The notes: a model not told the origin generated them from the sequence alone. Positions 25,055 through 34,114 are shown, numbered from the stretch's first letter. The stretch: 64,000 nucleotides of DNA from Leucobacter tenebrionis (GCF_019884725.1 NZ_CP082322.1:1488001-1552000); one strand, 5' to 3'. Made by a program: numbers and translations.

Positions 25055-26113
25055 ATGAACGAGAAGGTCGGCATCGTCTGGAATCCGTCGAAGGTCGAGG
25101 GCGAAGAACTGCGTGAGGCGTTCGAGCGCGCGCTCGAGGGCGCCTTCGCGGCGGATCGGGATCGCCCCGAGTGCCAGTGGTTCGAGACGACCGAGGAGGA
25201 TCCGGGCCAGGGCGCCGCCTCGGCCGCGATCGATGCCGGGTGCGGTCTCGTGATCGCGGCGGGCGGCGACGGCACGGTGCGCGCGGTGGCAGAGCGCCTC
25301 GGCGAGTCGGGATCACCGGCGGCAGATCTCGGGATCGTGCCGCTCGGCACGGGCAATCTGCTGGCCCGCAATCTGGGGGTGCCGCTCGGAGATGCCCGGG
25401 CCGCGTTCGAGCGCGCGCTGACGGGTTCGGGATCGCCGCTCGACCTCGGCGAGGTCGTCATCACGCGGGCGCCGGCCGGTGAGGGCGAGAGCGGGCCCGA
25501 TGCGGCCGGCACGGGCGAGTCCGAGGAGCCGGGCGGATCCGGGGACCCTGCCGCGACGGCGGCGGATTCGGCGGGCTCCGAGCGCCACGGTTTTGTGGTC
25601 ATGGTGGGTTTCGGCATCGACGCGCAGATGATCGTCGAGACCGACGACGAGCTGAAGGCGAAGACGGGCTGGCTGGCCTACGTCGAGTCGCTGGGGCGCG
25701 CCGCGACCGGCACCGAGGTCGTGGAGCTCTCGCTGCAGCTCGACGACGACGCCCCGATCACGGAGAGCGCGCACACGGTGCTGGTGGCGAACTGCGGCAG
25801 CATTCAGGGCGGGATCACGCTGCTGCCCGATGCCGCCCCCGACGACGGCGAGCTCGACCTGCTGGTGCTGCGCGCGGACGATGCGGGCGCCTGGCTCGAC
25901 ACCATGAGGAACATGGTGTGGGACAACGGCCTGAAGCGCCTCATCACGGGCGGCGACAAGGCCGAGAGTTCGGGATCCACCGCTCACCTGCGCGCCCGCA
26001 CGGTGCGCGCGGAGCTGCCGGTGCCGCTCGCGTTCGAGGTCGACGGCGACGACGTGGGATCGGTGTCGGCATTCGAGGTGAGGATCCTGCCCGCCGCGCT
26101 CCGCGTGCGTTAG
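25055..26113 (+). CDS. Diacylglycerol kinase-family lipid kinase (YegS/DgkB-like)
   Basis: 352 aa. The catalytic domain signature GLVIAAGGDGTVRAVAERL and GIVPLGTGNLLARNLGVPL (ATP/substrate loops) is clear, as is the C-terminal VDGDDVG end. It phosphorylates a lipid such as diacylglycerol. Residues ~143-172 are a Gly/Glu/Ala/Asp insert (EGESGPDAAGTGESEEPGGS) absent from its paralogue at 52.8 kb. The ATG at 25055 has GAGGGAG 5 nt upstream. Confidence 0.87.
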   Translation: MNEKVGIVWNPSKVEGEELREAFERALEGAFAADRDRPECQWFETTEEDPGQGAASAAIDAGCGLVIAAGGDGTVRAVAERLGESGSPAADLGIVPLGTGNLLARNLGVPLGDARAAFERALTGSGSPLDLGEVVITRAPAGEGESGPDAAGTGESEEPGGSGDPAATAADSAGSERHGFVVMVGFGIDAQMIVETDDELKAKTGWLAYVESLGRAATGTEVVELSLQLDDDAPITESAHTVLVANCGSIQGGITLLPDAAPDDGELDLLVLRADDAGAWLDTMRNMVWDNGLKRLITGGDKAESSGSTAHLRARTVRAELPVPLAFEVDGDDVGSVSAFEVRILPAALRVR

Positions 26114-26126
26114 GCCCGCGCCGATA

Positions 26127-26152
26127 GGGGCGCACCTCGGCGGGCGCGCCCC
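26127..26152. terminator. Short hairpin between convergent genes
   Basis: GGGGCGC (26127-26133) pairs with GCGCCCC (26146-26152) in the 40-bp gap between convergent stops. No T-run follows, so it is only a weak terminator candidate. Confidence 0.3.
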
Positions 26153-26153
26153 G

Positions 26154-28994
26154 CTACCGACTCTCGCCCCCGCGAACCGGGAGCAGCATCATGTTCGCGG
26201 CACGGGCGACCGCCTCGTTCCTGTTCGACGCGCGGAGCTTGCGGTAGATGCGCTTCAGGTGGAACTTGACCGTGTTCTCGGTGATGTACAGCGAGCGGGC
26301 GATCTGCCCGACGGTCTGTCCCGTGGCGAGGCTCTGCAGCGTGCGCAGTTCGGCCCTGGTCAGCGACTCGTAGGCCTCCGCTCTGATGTTCGGAGGGATC
26401 CAGTCGACCGCCTCAGTCAGGTCGATGCGGCCCGCCTCCCGTGCGGCTGCGGCGATCGCCGCGAGCGTCTCATGGGGGATGCACGCGAGCAGCAGATGGT
26501 TCCCGAGGCGCTCGGCGAGCTCGCCGGCCTCGGCGAAGCAGTCGATCGCTCGTTCCCGCTCGCCGAGCCCCCAGTGCGCCGCGGCGGTCACGAGACCGTT
26601 CTCGACCCGAAGCCGGGGCAGCGCCCGCTGCGGCTCCGACAGCGCGGGCGACCGCTCCGCCACCCGCTCCGATGTCCGCTCGGCCGCATCAAGAGCCGCG
26701 GCGTAGCGATTGGTGAACAGGTGCAGCAGGGCACCCGTCACCGCGGCGTCCGGATGCGCAGCCGGCAGCGGGTCGAGCAGGCGCTCCGCCTCGGCGTAGT
26801 TCCCCAGCGCGATGTGCAGACGCGCGGCGTGCGCCTCCATGACGCACCGCAGGTAGCGTGTGGCGACGAATCCGCCCCGGGCCTCCTGGCGTCGCCGCTC
26901 CAGCGCCTCGAGTGCGCTCGGCGCACCGTCGGACAGGTGCCGCAGCTGGGCTTCCGCGACGACCAGCAGCGGCCACTGCTCGACGCGCTTGAGCGGGTGC
27001 GCATCGAACTGCTGCAGCGCTTCGAAGGCCTCGCCGATCCTGCCCCTCTCGCGAGCGATGTGCATGCGCGCCAGTACGTCGTGAGCCCAGCTGAACCGTT
27101 GAAGCGGCCGCTCCGCGTGACCGCCCTGCGCAGTGCGGTCGCCCTGCGAAGTGCGCTCGCTCTGCGAAGTACGATCGAGCGACGCCGTGCGGTCGAGCGA
27201 CGCCGTGCGGTCGAGCGTCGCCGTGCGGTCATGCGGCACGGCACCGTCGAGCAGCGCATCGCGTCGGAGCAGGGCTCGTTCGGCCGCGAGCAGATCGCCA
27301 GAGAAGGCGGCGGTGGCAGCCAGCCCCTCGCAGGCCCGCGCCTGGGTCGAGAGGTTCTCGAAGCGCCCGGCGACCTCGAACGCGCGCCGGTAGTTGCGCT
27401 CGGCCATCGCCGGGTCTCCGAGCACGAGCCCGGTGAGGCCGAGCGCGCGGTAGAGCAGCGGCGCCGTGAAGCGTTCCGCATCCCAGCGCTCCTCGGGCGT
27501 GCGCTCGAGCCGGCTCTCGATGTGCTGCGAGAGACGGCGTGCCGCGTCGTCGTCGCCTCGCATGCGCTCCGCGACGGCGAGCAGCGCCATCAGCGGAGGG
27601 GTCGGCTCGTGCTCTCCGTCGCGCAGCTGCTGCCGCACCCGCGCTCGCAGCCACTGATAGAGCTGCTCGATGCGCTCGTCGGGGGTATCGCCCTCGGGTG
27701 TCTCCAGGAGCAGCAGGGCTCCCGCGAGTACGGGGTATTCGTAGAGCACGGCGTCGGAAAGCCCGCGCAGCAGCTGCATCACCCCGCTTCCGGGCACCGC
27801 GAGCTCGAGGAAGTGGCGGGTGAAGACGCGCGACGCGGCGCCGTGCTCGCCGATCTCGAACAGGTGTGCCACCGCTGCGATCGGCTTGTCCCGGCTCAGC
27901 TCCACCGCGTGCTTCAAGCGCATGGCGTGCGCTTCCGGTCCGAATTCGTGACGGGCCATCGCTCCGAGCGCGTCGCCCAGGCCGGCGTGGCAGCGATAGC
28001 GCGGCGAGTCGAGCCACCAGCTCTGCTGCACGATCCCGAGCTCCTCGAGCTCCCGCAGCACGGCCTCGAGCTCGGTGTAGGGCGTCTCGAGCATCTCGGC
28101 CAGCGTCTCCAGCGAGGCGTCCGGGCAGAGCACGATCGCAAGCACCGCGCGACGACCGGAGGCGGTGGGCACGGTGTCGAACCGCTGCTTGCCGAGTCGG
28201 GCGAGCACCCGGGTGATCTCTTTGGGCGTGCTCCCCTCGGCCAGCTGCTGCACCACCGAGCGCATCACCACCGGCCAGCCGTGCGCCTGCTTCCGCCGCT
28301 CCTCGATCTGCGCGAAATCGTCGGTGCCGTAGAGTTCGGCGAGTGCACGCGCCTCTTCTTCCGTGAACTCGAGCATCCGCTCGTCGACGAGCACGGCCGA
28401 GGTCCGGCCGCCGATGAGGGGGCCGTCGAGTGCACTGAACCGTCGCGACAGCACCACCATGTGCAGGAGCGAGTTGGTCTCGAGCAGTCGCGCCAGCCCG
28501 AGGTCGAGGTCTCCACTGGTGACGTGATGATAGTCGTCGAGCACGAGCACGGTCGGGCGGCGCAGTCCGTGGACCAGGCGCTCGACCTCCTCGCGCGCGT
28601 GTCCCCCGACCTGCTGCCGGCCATCAGCGGCCCACGGCCGCGGATCCGCGCTCAGCCGCGAACCCGCCGCGCTCAGCAGGGAACCGGCCCCGCCCAGCCG
28701 GGAACCCAACGCGCCCCGAGAGACCTCGCCCCCGAGCGCCTCGGCGATCCGGCCCCAGAGCGCCCCGGGCAGGGGAGACGGCTCGTGCCCGGTCCCGGGC
28801 TCCGGCGCCGCTACCCAGTGCACGTCGGCGGCTTCCTTCATCGACCGGGCCCAGTGCACGGTCGCGACGGTCTTGCCGAAGCCCGCGGGCGCGTGCAGAA
28901 GGGTGAGCGGGGCGAGGTCTTCGATCTGCCGCGCGAGGAGTCCGCACACTCTCGGGCGCACCGAGGTCGGGTATCGGATCGCGGGAATGTCCAT
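26154..28994 (-). CDS. Large ATP-binding LuxR regulator (MalT/LAL-like)
   Basis: 946 aa, in the LAL/MalT range. Walker A is in LLHAPAGFGKT (~33-43) and a Walker B-like strand VLVLDDYHHV is near 150. The middle is TPR-like helical repeats with GNYAEAERLLDPLPA. The C-terminal LuxR helix-turn-helix is at ~885-940 (SLTRAELRTLQSLATGQTV, ITENTVKFHLKRIYRKL). Such proteins are ligand-activated transcription factors; the target is unknown. Residues ~589-624 are six 6-aa DRTASL-type repeats, and ~95-117 hold a second short Ser/Arg/Leu repeat. No co-directional operon partner is evident. Confidence 0.88.
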   Translation of the reverse strand: MDIPAIRYPTSVRPRVCGLLARQIEDLAPLTLLHAPAGFGKTVATVHWARSMKEAADVHWVAAPEPGTGHEPSPLPGALWGRIAEALGGEVSRGALGSRLGGAGSLLSAAGSRLSADPRPWAADGRQQVGGHAREEVERLVHGLRRPTVLVLDDYHHVTSGDLDLGLARLLETNSLLHMVVLSRRFSALDGPLIGGRTSAVLVDERMLEFTEEEARALAELYGTDDFAQIEERRKQAHGWPVVMRSVVQQLAEGSTPKEITRVLARLGKQRFDTVPTASGRRAVLAIVLCPDASLETLAEMLETPYTELEAVLRELEELGIVQQSWWLDSPRYRCHAGLGDALGAMARHEFGPEAHAMRLKHAVELSRDKPIAAVAHLFEIGEHGAASRVFTRHFLELAVPGSGVMQLLRGLSDAVLYEYPVLAGALLLLETPEGDTPDERIEQLYQWLRARVRQQLRDGEHEPTPPLMALLAVAERMRGDDDAARRLSQHIESRLERTPEERWDAERFTAPLLYRALGLTGLVLGDPAMAERNYRRAFEVAGRFENLSTQARACEGLAATAAFSGDLLAAERALLRRDALLDGAVPHDRTATLDRTASLDRTASLDRTSQSERTSQGDRTAQGGHAERPLQRFSWAHDVLARMHIARERGRIGEAFEALQQFDAHPLKRVEQWPLLVVAEAQLRHLSDGAPSALEALERRRQEARGGFVATRYLRCVMEAHAARLHIALGNYAEAERLLDPLPAAHPDAAVTGALLHLFTNRYAAALDAAERTSERVAERSPALSEPQRALPRLRVENGLVTAAAHWGLGERERAIDCFAEAGELAERLGNHLLLACIPHETLAAIAAAAREAGRIDLTEAVDWIPPNIRAEAYESLTRAELRTLQSLATGQTVGQIARSLYITENTVKFHLKRIYRKLRASNRNEAVARAANMMLLPVRGGESR
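27122..27229 (-). repeat. 18-bp in-frame tandem repeat in the LuxR gene
   Basis: Six contiguous 18-bp units at 27122-27229 begin CG(C/A)(C/G)C. The fourth and fifth (27176-27193, 27194-27211) are identical, so expansion is recent. They encode DRTATL, DRTASL, DRTASL, DRTSQS, ERTSQG, DRTAQG. Confidence 0.9.
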
Positions 28995-29091
28995 GACCGT
29001 TCAAGTCAAGCGAATCCCCGAGCGCTCCCCGTGGCGATGGCACGAAAACCATCCTGCTTTTCACCTCGAACCCCGTCCCCTTCCCCTTCGA

Positions 29092-29154
29092 GATCGAGAT
29101 GACGCTTCCCGCCCAACGCTGCGGCTGCCAGGGGCCGCAGGCGTCATCTCGATC
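29092..29154. repeat. Bulged inverted repeat (14-bp outer, 7-bp inner stems)
   Basis: GATCGAGATGACGC (29092-29105) pairs perfectly with 29141-29154. An inner stem CTGCGGC/GCCGCAG lies at 29119-29125 and 29134-29140, leaving a 13-nt bulge on the left. It sits between two minus-strand genes. Confidence 0.87.
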
Positions 29155-29187
29155 GCGAGGAACAGGTTGGGAAGGGGCGGAACCGCG

Positions 29188-29865
29188 TCAGCCGAGCTCC
29201 TCCGCCTCCCGGTTCCGACGAACGAGCCAGTTCTCGCCCACGACCTGCTGGCCCTCGCTGTTGGTCTCGGGGATGAACCCGGCCTCGAGCTCCCCGCCCG
29301 CGGCCACCGTCACCGGCGCGAAGCCCTCACCGTGGAACATCATGTGCGGCACGGGAATGTTCACGTCGACGGGCAGGGGCGACTTCGCTCTGAAGACGAC
29401 GTAGCCGCTGGCGGCGGCCTCGCCGTACGGCACGCCGTGACCCTGGCCGTCCACGATCGGGTCCGGAACCGCCGCGCTGCCGCTCACCTCCTGGATCTCC
29501 CAGTAGTCCCTCCAGCTGCCGTAGGATCCCCACTCGCGATCCTCGAGATGCCAGGTGAGCGGCACGTCGACGCTCCAGGAGATCCTGAACGTGGCCTCCG
29601 TCGTGGTCGTCGGGTTCGGGTAGTCGGCCGGTACCCGGTATCGGACATACCCGCTCTGCGAGTGGTTGAAATGGTACTGGTCGCCCTGGGGCGTGCCCTC
29701 CTGGATGCCGAAGCTGTAATCGCCGACCATCGTCGGCACGAAGACCTCCGGTTCGCCGGACGCCGCGGCGATCGGGGCGGTCACGGCGACCGCGACCACG
29801 GGAGCGGCCCAGGCCGCGGCGGTGACCACTGAGCGGCGGCTGATACCTGGTGTCTCGTGTGACAT
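29188..29865 (-). CDS. Tat-exported protein of unknown function
   Basis: 225 aa. The N-terminus has a twin-arginine signal (SRRSVVTAAAWAAPVVAVAV, residues ~10-29) with an Ala-x-Ala-type cleavage region near 36. The mature part is beta-rich and Trp/Tyr-rich (YHFNHSQSGYVRYRVPADYPN, GSYGSWRDYWEIQEV) with no Cys pair or LPXTG-type anchor. I do not recognise a family. The ATG at 29865 has a GAGGAGAAGA site. It appears monocistronic, with an AT-rich upstream region carrying a short inverted repeat. Confidence 0.75.
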   Translation of the reverse strand: MSHETPGISRRSVVTAAAWAAPVVAVAVTAPIAAASGEPEVFVPTMVGDYSFGIQEGTPQGDQYHFNHSQSGYVRYRVPADYPNPTTTTEATFRISWSVDVPLTWHLEDREWGSYGSWRDYWEIQEVSGSAAVPDPIVDGQGHGVPYGEAAASGYVVFRAKSPLPVDVNIPVPHMMFHGEGFAPVTVAAGGELEAGFIPETNSEGQQVVGENWLVRRNREAEELG

Positions 29866-30437
29866 TCTTCTCCTCGTCTTCCGTTCCTCGTCCGGAGCGC
29901 GGGAGCCACCGAGGGATCGACGGCGCCCGAGTCCGAGCTTGCACACAAATGTGTATTCGGAAAGGTTAGGAGAGGTTTTGCGCGCTGATCGCGCTTTCAC
30001 GGAAAACCCCCTCCGCCGCGCGAATCCCCCACCCGCGGCCGGCGTGAACCGCATCGAGTCGCAAGAAGACGCCGCTTCCGAGCGGAAGAGCCGCTTCGGA
30101 GAGGAGCGCGGCGGGGAATGGATGGGTGCCCACGCCCCGCCGCGCACTCGACGACCGGAAGCCCCGAGAGATGAAATGGGGGAGATCTCTCGGCATCGGT
30201 CGCACGAGGGCACTTCGAACCCCTCGACTGAACCGCGGGTTCGAGCACGTGCCGGGTTCATTCAACTCCAGGTCGCACCCGAGGCCCCGATTCCCCCGCT
30301 GATTCCACCCGGTGACGCTGCGAATACCACCCGCGCCCCAACCGTCCAGGTTTTTCCCCTCGGGCTCCAAGCTCGTTCATTGGACGGCCTGGAAGTGTGG
30401 ATCCTGCATCACCCACCCGCAGTGCGAGGAGCAGACC
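29866..30437. other. 572-bp gene-free region with several hairpins
   Basis: From left to right: the promoter region of the Tat gene; a perfect 11-bp stem GCGCGGCGGGG/CCCCGCCGCGC (30106-30116, 30135-30145); a 9-bp stem CCGAGAGAT/ATCTCTCGG (30164-30172, 30185-30193); and CCGTCCA/TGGACGG (30342-30348, 30381-30387) with T5 after the left arm. No convincing coding frame or known riboswitch is visible. Confidence 0.5.
29943..29954. promoter_or_regulatory. ACACA-AA-TGTGT inverted repeat upstream of the Tat gene
   Basis: A 5-bp inverted repeat with a 2-bp centre lies 78 bp upstream of the start, in an AT-rich patch with TAACCT further downstream on the minus strand as a -10 candidate. It could be an operator. 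Confidence 0.4.
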
Positions 30438-31163
30438 GTGCAGACATCCCAGAAGATCCTGATCGGCTCAGGCGTCGCAGTGCTCGCGCTTGCGGCCGCT
30501 GCCGCCATCGCGGGACCCATGATCTACCGAGACTTCATCGCACCGCCCGCCGCCGAGGCCCCGAGCCTGAGCGGCGACGAGAGCATGCTGGAGCCGCTGG
30601 GCGCGGCCATCGATCCCACCGCCCTCGTCGGCGACTGGCGCGTGGCCGACGGCTCGGAGGCCGGCTACCGCGTCGACGAGGTGCTGAACGGCACCGACGT
30701 GACCGTGACTGGACGCACGGACGAGGTCACCGGAACCTTCACTATCGGCGGAGACGGCCTCACGCTCGAGACCGCCGAGCTCGCCGTCGACGTCGCCTCC
30801 ATCAGCACCGACAGCGCGCAGCGCGACGCCTACTTCCGCGACCAGGCACTGCGCGTCTCCGAGCACCCCACGGCCACCTTCGTCCTCACCCAGCCGGTGA
30901 CGCTCGACGAGGCGCCGGCCTCGGGAGACGTGGTCCAGGCGGAGGCGACCGGCGACCTCACGATCGCCGGCACCACGCGCAGCGTGACCGTAGACGTGCA
31001 GCTGCGGGGCACCACCGCCGATGACGGGGAGACCACGGCGGATATCGCCGGCTCGATCCCGATCTCCTTCGCCGATTTCGGGGTCGAAGCCCCGAACCTC
31101 GGCTTCGTGCAGGTGGAGCCCGAAGGGTTCGTCGAGTTCCAGCTCACGGCGCAGCAGGAGTAG
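30438..31163 (+). CDS. YceI-family lipid-binding-like protein, membrane anchored
   Basis: 241 aa. One N-terminal membrane segment (ILIGSGVAVLALAAAAAIAG) is followed by the YceI beta-barrel at ~65-240: VGDWRVADGSEAGYRVDEVL, AQRDAYFRDQALRVSEHPTATFVL, and AGTTRSVTVDVQL. YceI barrels bind isoprenoids or other long lipids outside the membrane. The GTG at 30438 has AGGAG 7 nt upstream. It converges on rimK with an 18-bp gap. Confidence 0.9.
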   Translation: MQTSQKILIGSGVAVLALAAAAAIAGPMIYRDFIAPPAAEAPSLSGDESMLEPLGAAIDPTALVGDWRVADGSEAGYRVDEVLNGTDVTVTGRTDEVTGTFTIGGDGLTLETAELAVDVASISTDSAQRDAYFRDQALRVSEHPTATFVLTQPVTLDEAPASGDVVQAEATGDLTIAGTTRSVTVDVQLRGTTADDGETTADIAGSIPISFADFGVEAPNLGFVQVEPEGFVEFQLTAQQE

Positions 31164-31181
31164 GGATCGGCGATCCGCCCC

Positions 31182-32375
31182 CTACCCCTCGGCGAGATCC
31201 TGCGCCGACTTCGGCAGCTTGCGCACCCGAGCGCGACGGCGACGGCGCTCGGGGATCATGGTCCGCATCTCCTCGAGCTTCCCGAAGCACAGCAGGCGAT
31301 CCTCGGCCTCGAGCACCACGTGCTTGCGGGGGTTCGGGATCACCTGCACACCGCGATGCAGCGTGAGCACGGTGATGTCGCGATCCCACAGCCCGAGCTC
31401 GCCAAGCGTCTTGCCCACGTGCTCCGAGCCGTGCATCGTGAGCTCCGCGACACCGTAGCCGGTCGACACCGACAGCCGCTGCCGCACGTCGATCTCGGGG
31501 AAATCGACCTGGCCGGCGATGTAGTCGATGATCGCGCCCGCCACGTCGAGCCCGGTCGCCTGCTCGATGCCCTGCAGCCCGGGCGACGAGTTGACCTCCA
31601 TCACGAGCGGCCCCTCGTCGCCCTCGAGCATGTCGACCCCGGCCACGCGCAGCCCCATGATCTGCGCGGCGCGCACGGCCACCTGCTCGTACGCCGGGTC
31701 GAGCTGCACCGGCTCGACGGTGCCGCCGCGGTGCACGTTCGAGCGGAACTCGTCACCGCTCGCACGCCGCCGCATGGCAGCGACCACGCGATCCCCCACC
31801 ACCAGCGCGCGCACGTCGCGACCTCGGCTCTCCGACACGAACCGCTGGATCAGCACGTTCTGGCGCGTCGAGTGCAGGGTCTCGATGATCGCCTCGGCCA
31901 CCTTGACCTGGGGAGCGAGGATCACGCCGATCCCCTGCGTGCCCTCGAGCAGCTTGATCACCACGGGCGCGCCGCCCACGCTCTCGATCGCGGGCCGCAC
32001 ATCCGCCCGGTTGCGCACGAAGGCGGTGGCGGGCATGTCGATGTTGTGGCGGGAGAGGATCTGGATCGCGCGCAGCTTGTCGCGCGCGTTCGAGATGCCG
32101 CCCGCCGTGTTGGGTGTGTAGACGTCCATCTGCTCGAACTGGCGCACTACGGCCGTGCCGAAGTAGGTGATGGAGCTGCCGATGCGGGGCAGGATCGCGT
32201 CGTAGTCGCTGAGCTGCTTGCCACGATACAGCAGGTCGGGCTCCTCGCCCGCGAGGTCGATGGCGAAGCGCAGGGTGTTGAGCACCTTCACCCTGTGTCC
32301 GCGCTGCTCTGCGGCTGCCTGCAGCCGCTGCGTGGAGTACGCCTGCGGGGCGCGCGAGAGAATCGCGAGTTTCAC
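31182..32375 (-). CDS. rimK: RimK-family ATP-grasp ligase with C-terminal TrkA-C-like domain
   Basis: 397 aa; the usual RimK is ~300 aa. Residues ~1-290 are RimK: KLAILSRAPQAYSTQRL, LPRIGSSITYFGTAVVRQFE, VIKLLEGTQGIGVIL (ATP-grasp) and AGVDMLEGDEGPLVMEVNSSPGLQGIE. Residues ~310-385 look like a TrkA_C/RCK-C domain (GKTLGELGLWDRDITVLTLHRG, HVVLEAEDRLLCFGKLEEM). RimK adds glutamates to ribosomal protein S6 or related substrates. The GTG at 32375 has AGGAAACACG upstream. It is divergent from a retropepsin gene with only 24 bp between starts. Confidence 0.9.
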   Translation of the reverse strand: MKLAILSRAPQAYSTQRLQAAAEQRGHRVKVLNTLRFAIDLAGEEPDLLYRGKQLSDYDAILPRIGSSITYFGTAVVRQFEQMDVYTPNTAGGISNARDKLRAIQILSRHNIDMPATAFVRNRADVRPAIESVGGAPVVIKLLEGTQGIGVILAPQVKVAEAIIETLHSTRQNVLIQRFVSESRGRDVRALVVGDRVVAAMRRRASGDEFRSNVHRGGTVEPVQLDPAYEQVAVRAAQIMGLRVAGVDMLEGDEGPLVMEVNSSPGLQGIEQATGLDVAGAIIDYIAGQVDFPEIDVRQRLSVSTGYGVAELTMHGSEHVGKTLGELGLWDRDITVLTLHRGVQVIPNPRKHVVLEAEDRLLCFGKLEEMRTMIPERRRRRARVRKLPKSAQDLAEG

Positions 32376-32399
32376 CGTGTTTCCTGCCAAGATAGTTGC

Positions 32400-32879
32400 G
32401 TGACCGTACCCGACCATTCAAGCACCCTCACGGGCTGGCGCGAGTGGGTGTCGCTCCCCGGAATCGACGTGCCGTGGGTCAAAGCGAAGGTGGACACCGG
32501 GGCGCAGACATCGGCCCTGCACGCGACCGGGATCGAGGAGTTCGAGCGCGACGGCGAGTCGTGGGTGCGGTTCCTCGTGCAGCCGTGGCAGCTCACCGAG
32601 GAGGACGCGGTCGCGGTCGAGCTGCCGGTGCACGACCGCCGCACCGTGCGCAGCTCGTCGGGCCACGCTCAGATGCGCCCGGTGGTGCTCATGGAGGTCG
32701 GGATCGCGGGCCGCGTCATCGAGGCCGAGGTAACGCTGACGGATCGCGAAGAGATGGTGTTCCGCATGCTCATCGGCCGCGAGGCGCTGCGCCAGGGGTT
32801 CATCGTCGACTCCTCCGCTTCATTCGTGGGGGGCAAGCCGCCGCGCGGGATCCGCCGCCGCAACCGCGGACGCGCCTAG
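32400..32879 (+). CDS. RimK-associated retropepsin-like aspartic peptidase (RimB-like)
   Basis: 159 aa. The single catalytic motif is DTGAQTSALHA (~residues 31-41); LIGREALRQGFIVD and a basic tail follow. The family (formerly ATP-dependent zinc protease) is found beside rimK and trims poly-glutamate tails. It is separated by 24 bp from divergent rimK, so the two share a promoter region. The GTG at 32400 gives the conserved N-terminus; no clear ribosome site is seen. Confidence 0.88.
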   Translation: MTVPDHSSTLTGWREWVSLPGIDVPWVKAKVDTGAQTSALHATGIEEFERDGESWVRFLVQPWQLTEEDAVAVELPVHDRRTVRSSSGHAQMRPVVLMEVGIAGRVIEAEVTLTDREEMVFRMLIGREALRQGFIVDSSASFVGGKPPRGIRRRNRGRA

Positions 32880-32890
32880 GGGTCCCAGGG

Positions 32891-34114
32891 ATGCGCGTCG
32901 CCGGAGTGCGCTACATCGGGGTCGACCTCGCCCGGTTCCTCGCGATCGCCGGCATGATGGCGGCGCACCTCATCACGATCGTCGAGTGGAACCCGTTCGC
33001 CTCCGACGCGGCCCTGAGCGCTGCCGAGATCACGAACACGCTCACCGAGGGCATCGCGGCGCCGCTGTTCGCCGTGCTCGGCGGCCTCAGCGCGGTGTTC
33101 GCGACCGGGAGGCTGCTGCGCGAGCACCGCATCGGCGCGGCCGTCGCCGCGGTGGCGATCCGCGGGGCCCTGCTCGTGCTGCTCGGACTGCTGCTCGGCA
33201 TGATCGAGAACCCGATTGTGGTCGTGCTCGCCTACTACGGCACCGCCATGCTGCTCGTCGCACCGCTCGTCGCGGTGCGCAGCTGGGTGCTCGCCGTGCT
33301 CGGGATCGGGATCGGCGTCGTCGGAGGGCCGCTCAACGCCTCGCTCCGCGTGGCGCTCGACATCGCGGACTACGAGGGGCGCTCGGTGACCTTCGACACC
33401 TTCGCATACGACTGGATCGAGGCGGTGCGGGCCCTGCTGCTGACCGGCATCTACCCGGCGATCACGTGGGCGGTCTACTTGCTCGCGGGCATCCTCATCG
33501 GGCGCCTGCTGGTCGCCGCGAACCGGCGCGAGATGCTGGGACGCGTCTCCGCCGCGCTCGCCGCGGGCGGAGCCCTACTCGCCGCCGGGGCGCAGTTCGT
33601 CACGCGCCTGGTGCTCGACGATCCCGCGGCGCTCGGCCTGCACCCCGTCGACGTCGTCGATCCCGAGCTGCTCCTGTCGTCCGCGAGCGGCGCCCCGCTC
33701 TCCCCCGACCTCTGGGCGCAGCTCATCGCGACCCCGCACTCCGGGTCGCCGATGGACCTCGCACGCACGATCGGGATCGCCTGCGCCGTGATCGGGGTGC
33801 TCGTGCTGCTGTGCGACCGGCGGCGAGCGCCGGGGCACCGACCGGGGCGCCTGCTCGACATCTTCCGGGCCGCGGGCGCCGCACCCCTTACCATCTACAC
33901 CCTGCACGTCATCGCGACCGGGTGGCTGCTCGGCCCCCTCATGGAGGACCCGGCGCTGGCCCAGAGCCTGCCCTGGTGGGCCGCGGGCACCGGCGCGTTC
34001 CTGCTGCAGCTGGCCGGAGCGCTCGGGATCGGCGCGATCCTCTCGGCGACCGGTCGCCGGGGCCCGCTCGAGGCCCTGCTCTCGGGCGCCGTGCGCGTCG
34101 TGGTGCGGGGGTAG
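32891..34114 (+). CDS. DUF1624/heparan-alpha-glucosaminide acetyltransferase-like membrane protein
   Basis: 407 aa with about 10 membrane segments. The start GVDLARFLAIAGMMAAHL is the conserved first helix of DUF1624/DUF418-type acyltransferases, and the C-terminus has PLTIYTLHVIATGWLLGP, the DUF418-like end. These proteins are thought to move acyl groups across the membrane to sugars or peptidoglycan. It starts 11 bp after the peptidase stop, with an AGGGGTCCCAGGG leader, so it is probably in the same operon. Confidence 0.75.
   Translation: MRVAGVRYIGVDLARFLAIAGMMAAHLITIVEWNPFASDAALSAAEITNTLTEGIAAPLFAVLGGLSAVFATGRLLREHRIGAAVAAVAIRGALLVLLGLLLGMIENPIVVVLAYYGTAMLLVAPLVAVRSWVLAVLGIGIGVVGGPLNASLRVALDIADYEGRSVTFDTFAYDWIEAVRALLLTGIYPAITWAVYLLAGILIGRLLVAANRREMLGRVSAALAAGGALLAAGAQFVTRLVLDDPAALGLHPVDVVDPELLLSSASGAPLSPDLWAQLIATPHSGSPMDLARTIGIACAVIGVLVLLCDRRRAPGHRPGRLLDIFRAAGAAPLTIYTLHVIATGWLLGPLMEDPALAQSLPWWAAGTGAFLLQLAGALGIGAILSATGRRGPLEALLSGAVRVVVRG

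Noticed and set aside
24009..25316. N-terminal extension of the minus-strand dgt frame
   Set aside because: It runs through tandem repeats and antisense to two genes; the dgt family start fits the ATG at 24008.
26259..29102. Open frame of more than 900 codons opposite the LuxR gene
   Set aside because: Antisense shadow of a GC-rich gene; composition is Arg/His/Gln-rich with no family motif.
29966..30370. 134-codon minus-strand frame upstream of yceI
   Set aside because: No ribosome site, no domain, and it spans three perfect hairpins.
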